Shown: positions 26,488 to 36,316, counted from the first letter of the stretch. The stretch is 54,823 bases of DNA from CAZFLY01 sp964519995 (GCA_964519995.1 CAZFLY010000010.1:1-54823), one strand, 5' to 3'. Numbers and translations are program-made. The notes: generated by a model not told the origin, from the sequence alone.

Positions 26488-27305
26488 AATCGAACCTTTA
26501 TCAACCTATTAACAGCGAAATTGTTGACATAATAGACGAATCGCCAACGATCAAGAGTTTCGCAGTTGTGCCTGAAAAGCCATTTGAGTTTGAAACAGGC
26601 CAATTCGTCGAGCTTACTTTACCCGGCCAAGGCGAAGCTCCTTTCACGCCATCCTCGTCACCCGCTGACACAGAAAAGATGGAAATCACAATTATGAAGG
26701 CCGGCCGAGTGACAGCTCTGCTGCATGAGTGCAAGACAGGGCAGAAAGTTGGTATCCGAGGACCTTATGGCAACGGTTACCCTCTCGAAGAATTCGTCGG
26801 CAAACAAGTCTACATTGTCGGTGGTGGCGTTGGTCTTGCACCAATCAGGTCCCTGTTCTTGACGCTGGTCGACAGAATAAAGGATTTCAAATCCGTGGTC
26901 TGTCGATACGGAGCAAGGACACCTGAGGATTTCATTTATAAAAAGACGCTTTTCGGCCCCTGGCAGCAGATCGAAGGTGTTGATGTCAAGTTGACCGTTG
27001 ACGAAGCCAACGGTCAATGGAAGGGTAATGTAGGCGTAGTGACGACGATACTTGAGCCAAGCGATGTGGATCTTAAAAATGCCGTTGCCGTTGTCTGCGG
27101 CCCGCCGATTATGATGAAGTTTGCAACGTTGAAGCTGCTGGAGTTCGGATTCGAGCCGAAAGATATATACCTTTCTATGGAAAAGAATATGAGCTGCGGA
27201 TTCGGCAAGTGCGGCCATTGCATGATTGGTAAGTATTACGTCTGCAAAGATGGACCGGTTTTTGCATACGAGCAGATAATGGGCTACCCCAATATTTGGG
27301 ATTAA
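26484..27305 (+). CDS. HydG/AsrB-like FAD/NAD(P)-binding diaphorase subunit
   Basis: A 273-residue ferredoxin-NADP reductase-like subunit. The flavin region has FETGQFVELTLPG and PFTPSSSP; the nucleotide-binding part has VGGGVGLAPIRSL and CGPPIMMKF; near the C-terminus a [2Fe-2S] motif CGFGKCGHC plus YYVCKDGPVF is complete. It should oxidise or reduce NAD(P)H and pass electrons to the HydB-like partner. NAD versus NADP preference cannot be read reliably, though regulation by Rex suggests NADH. The ATG overlaps the previous stop codon. Confidence 0.92.
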   Translation: MKSNLYQPINSEIVDIIDESPTIKSFAVVPEKPFEFETGQFVELTLPGQGEAPFTPSSSPADTEKMEITIMKAGRVTALLHECKTGQKVGIRGPYGNGYPLEEFVGKQVYIVGGGVGLAPIRSLFLTLVDRIKDFKSVVCRYGARTPEDFIYKKTLFGPWQQIEGVDVKLTVDEANGQWKGNVGVVTTILEPSDVDLKNAVAVVCGPPIMMKFATLKLLEFGFEPKDIYLSMEKNMSCGFGKCGHCMIGKYYVCKDGPVFAYEQIMGYPNIWD

Positions 27306-27344
27306 CAAAGACTGCATGTAAAGCGTGAAACGAGAAACGAGATT

Positions 27345-27869
27345 ATGGCTGCGAAGCTAATAATAGATTTGGCAAAAGCCCAAATGCAGGGCGAATCCAA
27401 CGTACGCTGTTCGTACAAGCACCATCCCGAAAACAAAGGATTCGACTCTCTGCTGGAGATGATTCGATTCGCGTTGATTTGTCGGCGTTGCGAGTTAGCC
27501 CCCTGCATCAATGCTTGTCCAAAAAACGCATTGGAAAAGGTGCCAACCAAAAATAATGATGCCGGCATCTTAAAACGTGCCAATATGCTCTGCACCGGCT
27601 GTGGAACCTGTGCCGTTGCCTGTCCGTTTGGTACGATTTACACTGATCTGATACCTTTTCCCAGCAGTGTTTGCGACAGATGCAAGGGCAGACTCGCACC
27701 GGGTGAAAAACCGCTATGTGTACAGACCTGCAACGATGGCAGCATCGACTATGGCGAAGTGAAGATTGAAGCAGATATGATAGAGGTCTTTGAAGATATA
27801 GTTGTCAAGGTCGCAGGTGGAACCACCTGGGAACCGTTCCTGAGGGAAACAGAAAAGGCAAAGAAATGA
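27345..27869 (+). CDS. Polyferredoxin electron-transfer subunit (HycB/CooF-like)
   Basis: A 174-residue protein with several [4Fe-4S] motifs: CRRCELAPCINACP, CTGCGTCAVACP, and CDRCKG with CVQTC. This is the pattern of HycB/CooF/HydN proteins, which wire soluble redox modules to membrane hydrogenases. It is the likely bridge between the diaphorase pair and the small hydrogenase subunit. It overlaps the membrane subunit gene by ATGA. Short direct repeats GAAACGA occur just before its start. Confidence 0.9.
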   Translation: MAAKLIIDLAKAQMQGESNVRCSYKHHPENKGFDSLLEMIRFALICRRCELAPCINACPKNALEKVPTKNNDAGILKRANMLCTGCGTCAVACPFGTIYTDLIPFPSSVCDRCKGRLAPGEKPLCVQTCNDGSIDYGEVKIEADMIEVFEDIVVKVAGGTTWEPFLRETEKAKK

Positions 27870-28807
27870 TCGAGGTATTCCAAAATCTGTTCTGGATTCT
27901 GATCTTTCCGGGATTTGTCTTTACGCTGGTGGTGGGATTGCTCGCCTCATGGATAGTCCGCAAGGTAAGTGCGCTGGTGCAGTGGCGTGTTGGGCCGCCG
28001 CTCTGTCAGCCGTTTTACGATGTGCTGAAATTATTAGGCAAGGAAATCCTTATTCCGCAGGATGCTCAACGTGCGGTTTTTGTTAGTGCGCCATTGGTTG
28101 GTATGGCGGGAGTCTTACTGCTTTCGACGATGCTCTGGCGGATAACCATAACGCAGAGCGCCTTTGTGGGTGACATTATCGTGGCGATATATCTTATGGT
28201 TCTTCCGTCGCTGGCACTTATTCTCGGCAGCAGCGCCAGCGCAAGTCCCCATGCAGCTATTGGTACAAGCAGAGAGATGAAGCTCGTTTTAGGCTATGAG
28301 CTGCCGCTGGTGCTTGCATTTATCGTAGTAGTGATTAAAAGCGGCGGTCAGCTCAGCCTGGCAGCGATTGCTCAGCAGACACCTGTTTTAAGCATCTCCG
28401 GCTTTCTGGCGTTTTTCATCTCGCTATTGTGCATCCAGGCTAAGCTTGGTTTTGTGCCGTTTGATATTGCCGAATCTGAAACCGAGGTTGCGAGTGGCAT
28501 AATAATTGAATATTCCGGCGCCCTTTTGGCTGTCTGGAAGATTATGCAGGCCCTGATGCTTGTTGCACTGCCGCTATTTTTAGTGATGGTATTTCTCGGA
28601 GGCTTCGGCACTGCAGGCCGGCCGTTGGTTTGGGGTATCGGCAAATACGTTCTGGTTCTGGTCGTATTGATTCTGATAAAAAATACCAACCCGCGTGTGC
28701 GAATCGACCAGGCGATGAAATTCTTCTGGGTCTATTGCGGCCTGCTTTTGGCAATCGCGGTCATACTGGCAACATTTGGCAACTACTATGGCATCAGTTG
28801 GCTCTAA
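27866..28807 (+). CDS. Group 4 hydrogenase membrane subunit (NuoH/MbhM/HyfC-like)
   Basis: A 313-residue protein with about eight membrane spans, homologous to complex I NuoH. Family landmarks are ALVQWRVGPPLCQPFYDVLK, GTSREMKLVLGYELPL and FVPFDIAESETEVASG, the last being the loop facing the catalytic subunits with its conserved acidic residues. It anchors the hydrogenase to the membrane and links redox chemistry to the antiporter-like subunits. Both neighbours are on the same strand within 10 bp or overlapping. Confidence 0.94.
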   Translation: MIEVFQNLFWILIFPGFVFTLVVGLLASWIVRKVSALVQWRVGPPLCQPFYDVLKLLGKEILIPQDAQRAVFVSAPLVGMAGVLLLSTMLWRITITQSAFVGDIIVAIYLMVLPSLALILGSSASASPHAAIGTSREMKLVLGYELPLVLAFIVVVIKSGGQLSLAAIAQQTPVLSISGFLAFFISLLCIQAKLGFVPFDIAESETEVASGIIIEYSGALLAVWKIMQALMLVALPLFLVMVFLGGFGTAGRPLVWGIGKYVLVLVVLILIKNTNPRVRIDQAMKFFWVYCGLLLAIAVILATFGNYYGISWL

Positions 28808-28816
28808 GGTGTGCTT

Positions 28817-29248
28817 ATGAGTTGGAGAATGTGGGCATTAAAAAAATCGGTCTGGGTCTTTCACGTCAATCTCGGAGCGTGCAACAACTGCGATATTGAA
28901 ATCGTGAACTTGTTGACGCCCAGGTACGATGTCGAGAGATTCGGCATTAAGCTCGTAGGCTCGCCACGCCACGCTGATGCGCTGCTTGTCACCGGTGTCG
29001 GCACAAGGCAGGCGATTATCCGATTCAGGCAGGTGTATAGCCAGACGCCCAAGCCTTGCGTAGTTTTCTTAATGGGCGCCTGTGCATGTGGAACCGGCAT
29101 ATTTCATGCCGGCTACCACGTCGAGGGCCCAATCGACAAAATTCTAAGAGAAATGGATCCAAACGCAATTATTGCATACGTGCCGGGTTGTCCACCGAAG
29201 CCCGAGGCTATGATATCCGGGGTCGTCAAAACCCTGTCGGCCATATAA
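28817..29248 (+). CDS. Group 4 hydrogenase small subunit (NuoB-like)
   Basis: A 143-residue small subunit that holds the proximal [4Fe-4S] cluster. Ligands are Cys22 and Cys25 (GACNNCDIE), Cys89 or Cys91 (MGACACGTG) and Cys125 (VPGCPPKPE). This is the single-cluster layout of group 4 hydrogenases and complex I. The ATG at 28817 follows AAGGTG by 5 bases and is preferred to a GTG two codons upstream. It contacts the nickel subunit and receives electrons from the ferredoxin subunits. Confidence 0.94.
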   Translation: MSWRMWALKKSVWVFHVNLGACNNCDIEIVNLLTPRYDVERFGIKLVGSPRHADALLVTGVGTRQAIIRFRQVYSQTPKPCVVFLMGACACGTGIFHAGYHVEGPIDKILREMDPNAIIAYVPGCPPKPEAMISGVVKTLSAI

Positions 29249-29260
29249 CAGGATACAGAC

Positions 29261-29701
29261 ATGAATCAGCAGGAACTTAAAGATAGACTCGCTGAAATAA
29301 AAGACAAGCTAATTGACATCCAGCAGCCGTTGGATGACAGGATATTTCTATCGTGTGAGGCCGAAAACGCCTATGCTATAAATAAGTTTTTGTTTGAAGA
29401 GGTACCGTTAAGGTTTGTGATCACAACGGGCATAGACTCTGATAGCTGCTACGAAATTCTGTATCATTACGCGTACGACCAGATTGGTTATATAATCACA
29501 TTGAAGGCTTTTATTCGCGACCGTGAGAATCCTTCAATAGAGTCGATCGCGCCGTTTTTGCCGGGCGCCGAGTGGATAGAAAGAGAAATACATGACCTTT
29601 TGGGAATCGAATTCAGGAACCATCCGAACATGAGACGACTCATCCTAGCGGACGATTGGCCGGAAGGTGTTTATCCATTGAGGAAAGAAACAAGACAATG
29701 A
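29261..29701 (+). CDS. Group 4 hydrogenase NuoC-like subunit
   Basis: A 146-residue protein of the complex I 30-kDa family (HycE N-terminal domain). The C-terminal signature is clear: GAEWIEREIHDLLGIEF, NHPNMRRLILADDWP and VYPLRK. It stabilises the contact between small and large subunits and has no cofactor of its own. Its stop codon overlaps the large-subunit ATG. Confidence 0.93.
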   Translation: MNQQELKDRLAEIKDKLIDIQQPLDDRIFLSCEAENAYAINKFLFEEVPLRFVITTGIDSDSCYEILYHYAYDQIGYIITLKAFIRDRENPSIESIAPFLPGAEWIEREIHDLLGIEFRNHPNMRRLILADDWPEGVYPLRKETRQ

Positions 29702-30915
29702 AGGAAACAGTGAGAAAACCGGTTCTTGCCATCGGGCCGTTCCATCCCCTGCAGGAGGAGATGGAGTTCTTCCAGCTCACCGTCGACGGTGAAACGGTAA
29801 CCGACATCGACATGAGGATATCTTACAACCATCGCGGCATTGAAAGAATAAGTGAAACCTTGCAATTCGACCAGGTACCGTATCTTGTCTCCAGAGTATG
29901 TGGAATCTGCTCAGCTTCACATCCATTAGCTTACGTTCAGGCCGTAGAGGATATCGCTGGAGTGACACCACCTGAGCGAGCATTATATGTTCGAGTTATT
30001 ATAAACGAGCTTGAACGTATCCATAGTCACATGCTGTGGGTCGGCCTGGCAGGACACTTCATTGGTTATGACACCGTCTTTATGTGGGCCTGGAAATACC
30101 GTGAGCCTGTGCTCGATCTGCTTGAAGAGATATCAGGCAATAGAAATCAATATGGAAACGTCAAAGTTGGCGGCTGTCGAGAAGATATTCCGGATGAGAC
30201 CATACCAAAGATACTCAAGGAACTTGATAAACTTGACAAGAAGACCGAGATGCTTACTAAAGCTGTTCTCGATGATCCTGTTATACATGCTCGACTTAAA
30301 GGCGTCGGCGTATTAACTAAAGAAGCTGCCATCAAATACGCAGTGACAGGTCCAACGGCTCGAGGCAGCGACGTTAAGATCGATGTAAGACGCGATGACC
30401 CTTATGCGGCTTATGCCGACCTTGATTGGAATGTGGTTACACAGCCGGTAGGCGATGTCTTCGCTAAGGCTGTTGTGCGTCTTCTTGAGGTGCTTGAGTC
30501 GGTTAAGATAATAAAACAGGCAGTTAAAAAGCTTCCCAAGGGCCCAATTGCTACAGAGGTTAAGGAAATCCCGCCCGGTGAAGGCTGCGGTCGCGCTGAG
30601 GCTCCCCGAGGTGAAACATTCCATTATGTTCGTAGCGATGGCGGCAACAGGCCAGTTCGCCACAAGATTAGAGCACCGAGCTATGTTAACGTGCCCTCAT
30701 TTAAGGCCACTTGTATAGGCCAGCACATCGCGGACGTTACTATTACTCTAGCAGCGGTTGATCCTTGCTACAGTTGCACAGAAAGATTGGCTGTTGTGGA
30801 CAGCCACAATAAGGTCCTGCACGATTACCAAACCTTGCTGCGGCTGAGTCGTGAAAAAACAGCTCGCATCAAAAAAGAAATCGGAACGCCAGAGATGAAA
30901 CTGGAGGATTTCTAA
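29698..30915 (+). CDS. Group 4 NiFe hydrogenase large (catalytic) subunit
   Basis: A 405-residue catalytic subunit. The N-terminal metal motif is RVCGICSASH (Cys68, Cys71) and the C-terminal one DPCYSCTER (Cys357, Cys360). Both CxxC pairs are intact, so unlike complex I NuoD or Mbx this subunit should bind the NiFe centre and make or use H2. About 45 residues follow the last cysteine, part of which would be removed during maturation by the protease encoded at 37670. The ATG at 29698 overlaps the previous stop codon; an upstream in-frame start at 29656 lies inside that gene. Confidence 0.96.
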   Translation: MKETVRKPVLAIGPFHPLQEEMEFFQLTVDGETVTDIDMRISYNHRGIERISETLQFDQVPYLVSRVCGICSASHPLAYVQAVEDIAGVTPPERALYVRVIINELERIHSHMLWVGLAGHFIGYDTVFMWAWKYREPVLDLLEEISGNRNQYGNVKVGGCREDIPDETIPKILKELDKLDKKTEMLTKAVLDDPVIHARLKGVGVLTKEAAIKYAVTGPTARGSDVKIDVRRDDPYAAYADLDWNVVTQPVGDVFAKAVVRLLEVLESVKIIKQAVKKLPKGPIATEVKEIPPGEGCGRAEAPRGETFHYVRSDGGNRPVRHKIRAPSYVNVPSFKATCIGQHIADVTITLAAVDPCYSCTERLAVVDSHNKVLHDYQTLLRLSREKTARIKKEIGTPEMKLEDF

Positions 30916-30916
30916 G

Positions 30917-32776
30917 TTGGATAGAATCTTGCTTATCGAGGTTTTCCTGCCTTTGGCTGTCGGTTTTGTGCTGCTTTTTCTGCCGCGCAAAGCAAGTTCC
31001 GTGTCCAAAGCACTCGCATTGATTATTTCAGCCATCACCTTCGTGCTGGCAGTCCGAATATTCACCTCAGATACATTTGACGATGGTTTTACCCTTCTGC
31101 AGATCGGTGACTTCAAATTGAACCTGATGCTCACGGCAACGCCGCTCGGAGCGTTTATACTTATGTTCGCTATGGTTTTCGGCCTATTGATTACTCTGTA
31201 TTCGCTAAAATCAATGGCCGGCGCCAAGCGGCTGAATGAATACTACGGCTCAATTCTGCTTACGATAGGCGGCTCCGCGGGAATATTGCTCTGCGATCAT
31301 CTTTTGTTTTTGTTAATATTCTGGGAGATTGTCACTGCCTCACTGTATCTATTAATAGCAACAGGCGGCAAAAACTCCAACTTCGCAGCGACAAAAAGCT
31401 TCGCGATGATAGGCGCATCCGATGCAGCCTTTATGTTCGGCGTGTTTATGGTCTGGGTCCTGTCAGGAACATTTATCATTTCAGATATTAGCTTAGCAAC
31501 TACATCTGCACTTCCAATCATAGCTTTTCTGCTACTTTTAACAGCCGCCGTTACGAAAGCAGGGGCGCTACCCCTGCATACCTGGCTGCCTACAAGTGGC
31601 GAATATGCGCCGGCATCAGTAATGGCACTTCTGCCCGCCGCGATAGACAAGCTCTTAGGCATTTACCTGCTGGTGATAATCGTCAAGGGAATGTTTGTAC
31701 TTCAATCAGCAGCTTTGAGCACTATCCTGGCGCTCATCGGTGCAGCAACAATCATCATCGCTGTAATGATCGCGATGGTCCAGCACAACCTCAAGAAGTT
31801 GCTGTCTTACCACGCCATCAGTCAGGTTGGCTACATGGTCCTTGGTATTGCAACAATGACTCCCGTCGGCATGGCTGGCGGCCTATTTCACATGCTTAAC
31901 CACGCAATATATAAATGTTGTCTGTTTCTCTGTGGTGGCGCAGTCGAGCACGCGACCGGAACGGCTGAACTGGATAGGCTCGGCGGCCTTGGCAAGAACA
32001 TGGCGCTGACATTCACAACGTGTTTAATCGCAGCTCTGAGCATTTCCGGCATACCGCCGTTCAATGGTTTCGTTTCTAAGTGGATGGTTTATCAGGGCGT
32101 AATTCAGATGTCTCCTGCCCAGACCGGCACGGCAGCAAGATTATGGCCTATATGGCTTACTTGTGCAATGTTCGGAAGCGCACTTACTTTGGCCTCATTT
32201 GTCAAACTCATACATTCGCTATTCCTTTCACGCCTGCCGAGCGAACTAAAGGATACCAAAGAAGTACCACCGACCATGACCACACCAATGATCGTACTGG
32301 CTTCGTTGTGCGTGCTTTTTGGCGTTTTCTATCACATACCGCTGAAACTCTTTATCTTTCCTGCTTTGAACATAGAAGCAGGTTCTGCAATTTTTACCGG
32401 CACCTGGGAATCGACTCTTGCTACAGCTTTGATAGCTATTGGTATTGCCCTTGGGCTGCTGATTCTACTTGTCGGGCTATTGGCACGAAAAGTAAGAATT
32501 GTACCAACGTGGACGTGCGGCGAAGTGCAGCCTAACGACCAAATGATCATACCCGGCACCGGCTTCTATAAGACGGTTTCGGATATGGGCGGACTGAAGC
32601 AGCTTTACAGCGGTCAGGAAAAAGGCTATTTCGATCCTTACGATCAGAGTGCAAGAGTAGGCCTGGGATTGACAGGTTTTCTAAGATGGCTCCATTCAGG
32701 TGTTCTGCCGATGTATTTGACCTGGGTGACTTTGGGCTTACTTATAGTTCTATTCGTAGTTTGCAGGATTTGGTGA
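30917..32776 (+). CDS. Antiporter-like membrane subunit (HyfB/MrpA-N-like)
   Basis: A 619-residue protein with about 14-16 membrane spans, related to NuoL/MrpA and, by its C-terminal tail (VPTWTCGE, IPGTGFYKTVSDMGG, DPYDQSARVG), closest to HyfB/HycC subunits. Ion-channel residues are present: Glu in FWEIVTASLYLL, Lys in KAGALPLHTWLP, and KKLLSYHAISQVGYM. The start is TTG with GGAGG 8 bases upstream. It should form one ion path next to the separate Mrp-type module. Confidence 0.93.
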   Translation: MDRILLIEVFLPLAVGFVLLFLPRKASSVSKALALIISAITFVLAVRIFTSDTFDDGFTLLQIGDFKLNLMLTATPLGAFILMFAMVFGLLITLYSLKSMAGAKRLNEYYGSILLTIGGSAGILLCDHLLFLLIFWEIVTASLYLLIATGGKNSNFAATKSFAMIGASDAAFMFGVFMVWVLSGTFIISDISLATTSALPIIAFLLLLTAAVTKAGALPLHTWLPTSGEYAPASVMALLPAAIDKLLGIYLLVIIVKGMFVLQSAALSTILALIGAATIIIAVMIAMVQHNLKKLLSYHAISQVGYMVLGIATMTPVGMAGGLFHMLNHAIYKCCLFLCGGAVEHATGTAELDRLGGLGKNMALTFTTCLIAALSISGIPPFNGFVSKWMVYQGVIQMSPAQTGTAARLWPIWLTCAMFGSALTLASFVKLIHSLFLSRLPSELKDTKEVPPTMTTPMIVLASLCVLFGVFYHIPLKLFIFPALNIEAGSAIFTGTWESTLATALIAIGIALGLLILLVGLLARKVRIVPTWTCGEVQPNDQMIIPGTGFYKTVSDMGGLKQLYSGQEKGYFDPYDQSARVGLGLTGFLRWLHSGVLPMYLTWVTLGLLIVLFVVCRIW

Positions 32777-32783
32777 GGTAGAT

Positions 32784-33386
32784 ATGGCTATATTCTACAT
32801 CTTACTGATATTTATGATAATCGCTGCAATCATTGCGGTGGAAACGAAGGATCTCCTTAGCTCTGTAATCTGCATAGGAGCGATTGGCTTCGGTGCATCT
32901 TTGATGTTTTTATTTCTGCGAGCACCGGATATCGCTATTACGCAGATTGTGGTTGAGGTTCTGGGGTTGATTATCCTGATACGGGCTACAATTTCTCGCG
33001 ACTTGACTTTTATAAGCGGTGACAGAGAATTCTTCGGCACGGTTGTTTCAGTGGTAATCATTGCGGTAATCTTCCTAGCAGGCATGAAGGCTCTGGAGAC
33101 CAAATCCTTCCACGAAATCCAGGAAACCCGACAACTGCATCCGCAGGCGGTAGCTTTGCCTGATTTCGGCACTCCAATTTATGATGTTACACCGGGAGCT
33201 GCCTCTCAAAAGTACATACAAGAGGGCTTGGAGAAAACTGGTGCGGCAAATCTCGTGGCGTCAGTCATTCTTGATTTCCGGGCGTATGACACGCTCGGCG
33301 AGGCAACCGTGCTGTTTACCTCCATCATTGGAGCAACAGTGATTCTGCGAATAAGGAGCAAAAAACTGCTGGAGGAACCGGAATAA
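32784..33386 (+). CDS. Mrp/Mbh subunit: fused MbhD-MbhE-like (MrpA C-terminal part)
   Basis: A 200-residue membrane protein. The first half is the DUF4040/MbhD domain (LLSSVICIGAIGFGASLMF; APDIAITQIVVEVLGLIIL) and the second half the MbhE-like domain ending ILDFRAYDTLGEATVLF. In Pyrococcus Mbh these are two genes; here one. It corresponds to the C-terminal part of MrpA and is needed to link the antiporter modules. It overlaps the next gene by one base (TAATG). Confidence 0.9.
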   Translation: MAIFYILLIFMIIAAIIAVETKDLLSSVICIGAIGFGASLMFLFLRAPDIAITQIVVEVLGLIILIRATISRDLTFISGDREFFGTVVSVVIIAVIFLAGMKALETKSFHEIQETRQLHPQAVALPDFGTPIYDVTPGAASQKYIQEGLEKTGAANLVASVILDFRAYDTLGEATVLFTSIIGATVILRIRSKKLLEEPE

Positions 33387-33883
33387 TGAGAGGAATGACA
33401 GTTATAGTGAAGACTATCGCCAGTTGGGTGAAGGTTTTGATCTTCGTCTTCGGCATTTACATTATTCTTTTCGGTCACCTTACGCCGGGAGGCGGTTTTG
33501 CCGGCGGCGTGATTCTGGCTTCTTCGTATGTCCTGCTTATGCTGGCGTTCGGCAGAGAATTTGTGCAAGAGAATTTGCCTTCTGCTGCTGCCTCAAGGCT
33601 TGACTGTCTGGGAGCGTTTCTGTTCGCTATGATAGCAACGTTGGGATTGGCATTTGGCGGCAGTTTCTTCGTCAACTACCTCTATCAAAAATACCTGCCG
33701 GGCGAACCTCTTCATTTGGTAAGTGCCGGCACGATTCCGCTATCGAATATAGCCATCGGCTTAAAAGTGGGTGCGTCATTATTCCTGGTTATCTTCACAC
33801 TTTCGGTTTTTTGTAAAGACTTAAGATGTAAAGAACCTGAAGCTGATTCAGAAATCGGTACCTCTGCTGGTGAGAAGGAGTAG
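33386..33883 (+). CDS. mrpB: Mrp antiporter subunit B
   Basis: A 165-residue MnhB/MrpB-type protein with four membrane spans. Signature: GHLTPGGGFAGGVILASSYV at about residues 30-50. It belongs to the Na+/H+ antiporter module shared by Mrp and Mbh complexes. The C-terminus is short and hydrophilic. Spacing to mrpC is 5 bp. Confidence 0.92.
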   Translation: MRGMTVIVKTIASWVKVLIFVFGIYIILFGHLTPGGGFAGGVILASSYVLLMLAFGREFVQENLPSAAASRLDCLGAFLFAMIATLGLAFGGSFFVNYLYQKYLPGEPLHLVSAGTIPLSNIAIGLKVGASLFLVIFTLSVFCKDLRCKEPEADSEIGTSAGEKE

Positions 33884-33888
33884 TAGCA

Positions 33889-34257
33889 ATGCCTTATGCG
33901 TTGTGTTTTTTGCTATTTGTGATCGGCCTGTATTGCGCGGTCGTGAAAAAGAACATGGTTAAGATCGTGGTCGGCATAATGGTGATGGAATATGCCGTCA
34001 ATCTTTTCCTTATTATGCTTGGTTATCGCACTGGTGGAGAGGCGCCAATAATTGACAAAAGCCATATCGATCCCGAAACCGCGCAAGTCGCTGCCAGCTT
34101 TATCAGTAGTGCCGTAGACCCGCTGCCACAGGCGTTGGTGCTTACCGCGATCGTTATCAGCCTGGGATCGCTGGCGCTTATGATTTCGATATGTATCAGA
34201 ACTTACGGCGAATATGGCACCTTTGACATTACCGAGATTAGGAGGTTAAGAGGATGA
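33889..34257 (+). CDS. mrpC: Mrp antiporter subunit C
   Basis: A 122-residue protein homologous to NuoK/MrpC, with three membrane spans. Typical segments are KIVVGIMVMEYAVNLFLIM and DPLPQALVLTAIVISLGSLAL. It overlaps mrpD by ATGA, indicating equal production of the two partners. Confidence 0.93.
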   Translation: MPYALCFLLFVIGLYCAVVKKNMVKIVVGIMVMEYAVNLFLIMLGYRTGGEAPIIDKSHIDPETAQVAASFISSAVDPLPQALVLTAIVISLGSLALMISICIRTYGEYGTFDITEIRRLRG

Positions 34258-35792
34258 GCCCCTCGACTACGCTCGGGACAAACATACCGCTGCCTGTTTT
34301 TGTTGCGATTCCTTTGATAGCGGCATTTATACTTCCAATCTTCGGTAAGAAAGGAAAAGGCATTGCAACGGTTTTAGCTAACCTTGTAACAATCTCCCTG
34401 CTTGTTTTGGCCATCTTATCAATTGGACGAACCGGTGTGTACGAAATAGGAAAGTGGTCCATCCCATTGGGGATAAATCTTGTTCTTGATGGATTAAGCT
34501 CTCTTTTGCTTTTGGCTATCAGTGTCGTCAGCACCGCAGCCATGCTCTTTAGCGCTCGATACATGGAGCAATACACAGCCAAGTCAAAATATTTGAGTTT
34601 ATTTTTGCTGATGGTCGCAGGCATGAACGGCGTGGTACTTTCCGGCGACATCTTTAATCTGTTCGTATTTTTGGAAATTGCTTCGCTCGCATCATACGCC
34701 CTTGTCGGCTTTGGATGCGGACCCGAAGAGCTCGAGGCGTCGTTCAAGTATATGGTATTGGGAAGCATCGGCTCGATATTTATCCTTTTCGGAGTTGCTC
34801 TTGTCTACGGCAACACAGGCACGCTGAATATGGCCTATATCTCTAAGACGATTCAGGCTTCGGGGCTGAATGCCGGCCTTATGTTCGCTTTGGGTTTGTT
34901 TATTACCGGCTTTGGCCTAAAAGCGGCCCTCGTGCCGTTCCATGCCTGGCTGCCGGATGCGCACCCATCGGCACCGGCTCCGATCTCTGCAATGCTTTCA
35001 GGCATTCTCATAAAAACCCTCGGAATTTATGCCCTTATTCGCGTGGTGTTCAATATCTTCGGCGTTTCTATCGAGGTCGGCTGGTTGCTGGTTGCGCTCG
35101 GCATTTTGAGTATGGTTGCCGGCGCCTTTTTGGCTATAGGTCAATGGGACCTCAAACGGCTCATGGCTTATTCTAGCATTAGCCAGATAGGCTATGTTGT
35201 GCTCGGCATCGGTCTTGGAGCGACTTTGTTAGCTAAAGGAGCAAACATAGCCTGGGCGTCTTTGGCGATACTCGGCGGACTACTTCACCTGGCAAATCAC
35301 GCTGTCTATAAGTCTTTGTTGTTCTTGACCAGCGGCTCAGTTGAAATGTCCACCGGCACCAGACAGATGAAACAAATGGGTGGACTCGCTGATAGATTGC
35401 CCATAACACGAGCCGCCTGCACGGTGGCGTCGGCTTCAATCGCCGGCGTACCGCCTTTTGCGGGATTCTGGAGTAAGTTAATCCTGGTCATTGCAGCGGT
35501 TCAGGCTCATCTTTACTGGATTGCAGCAATAATTGTATTCGTCAGCCTGTGCACCCTGATAATGTATTTGAAGGTTCAAAGATATGTATTTCTTGGCGAG
35601 TTGCCGGAGGCTCTGCAGGATACAAAAGAACATGGCGGCTCCATGGCCGTTGCAATGATATTTCTTACGTGCCTGTGCGTACTTATGGGATTACTTGTTA
35701 TAGTACCTTCTTTGAAGGCTAATATACTCGATCCGGCTGTCAATGTCCTGCTCGAAGGACTTGGATATTCAGCTCGGGTTATCAATATGTGA
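34254..35792 (+). CDS. mrpD: Mrp antiporter subunit D
   Basis: A 512-residue NuoN/NuoM/MrpD-type antiporter subunit with about 14 spans. The key charged residues are in place: Glu in FVFLEIASLASYALVG, Lys in FGLKAALVPFHAWLPDAHPS, Lys in FLILIKTLGIYALIR-like GILIKTLGIYALIR, and DLKRLMAYSSISQIGYV. It is the second ion-translocating subunit of the locus, next to the HyfB-like one. Confidence 0.94.
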   Translation: MSPSTTLGTNIPLPVFVAIPLIAAFILPIFGKKGKGIATVLANLVTISLLVLAILSIGRTGVYEIGKWSIPLGINLVLDGLSSLLLLAISVVSTAAMLFSARYMEQYTAKSKYLSLFLLMVAGMNGVVLSGDIFNLFVFLEIASLASYALVGFGCGPEELEASFKYMVLGSIGSIFILFGVALVYGNTGTLNMAYISKTIQASGLNAGLMFALGLFITGFGLKAALVPFHAWLPDAHPSAPAPISAMLSGILIKTLGIYALIRVVFNIFGVSIEVGWLLVALGILSMVAGAFLAIGQWDLKRLMAYSSISQIGYVVLGIGLGATLLAKGANIAWASLAILGGLLHLANHAVYKSLLFLTSGSVEMSTGTRQMKQMGGLADRLPITRAACTVASASIAGVPPFAGFWSKLILVIAAVQAHLYWIAAIIVFVSLCTLIMYLKVQRYVFLGELPEALQDTKEHGGSMAVAMIFLTCLCVLMGLLVIVPSLKANILDPAVNVLLEGLGYSARVINM

Positions 35793-35812
35793 GATAAATA
35801 GGGCAAAATAGT

Positions 35813-36316
35813 ATGAGGCGGATTATTTATTTCGTTTTGGCGTTTATCATTTGGGTGCTGGAGGCTTGGCCTTTCGTTGACGGCAGAATCAACCTGCAGG
35901 TTGTCGTTGCCGGCCTGGCAGTCGCCTTCATTGTAGCGATTCTATTTCATGAAATACTACCCAAAGAACATCGCGTATTCATTTCGCCTGTACGAGTGTT
36001 CTGGGCTTTGGTCTATCTGCCGGTTTTTTTCTATTATGTGATAAAGGCCAACTTTGACGTTGTCTATCGTGCTTTGCATCCAAAAATGCCTATAAAGCCC
36101 GGAATTGTAAAAATCAAGACGGAATTAAAGACGGATTCGGGTATCACAGCACTGGCAAATTCTATCACGCTCACTCCAGGTACTTTGACTGTGGACCTGA
36201 CAGATGACGGCTATTTGTACGTCCACTGGATTTATGTAAGAGCCGATGATGTGGAGCAGGCAACCAAGTACATTGCTCAAAGATTTGAATGGTTTATAAA
36301 GAAGATTTTCGAATAG
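35813..36316 (+). CDS. mrpE: Mrp antiporter subunit E
   Basis: A 167-residue MnhE/MbhA-type protein with two or three spans and a C-terminal cytoplasmic part. Family segments: KPGIVKIKTELKTDSGITAL and LANSITLTPGTLTVDL. It lies 20 bp after mrpD. It is followed by a strong hairpin before mrpF. Confidence 0.93.
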   Translation: MRRIIYFVLAFIIWVLEAWPFVDGRINLQVVVAGLAVAFIVAILFHEILPKEHRVFISPVRVFWALVYLPVFFYYVIKANFDVVYRALHPKMPIKPGIVKIKTELKTDSGITALANSITLTPGTLTVDLTDDGYLYVHWIYVRADDVEQATKYIAQRFEWFIKKIFE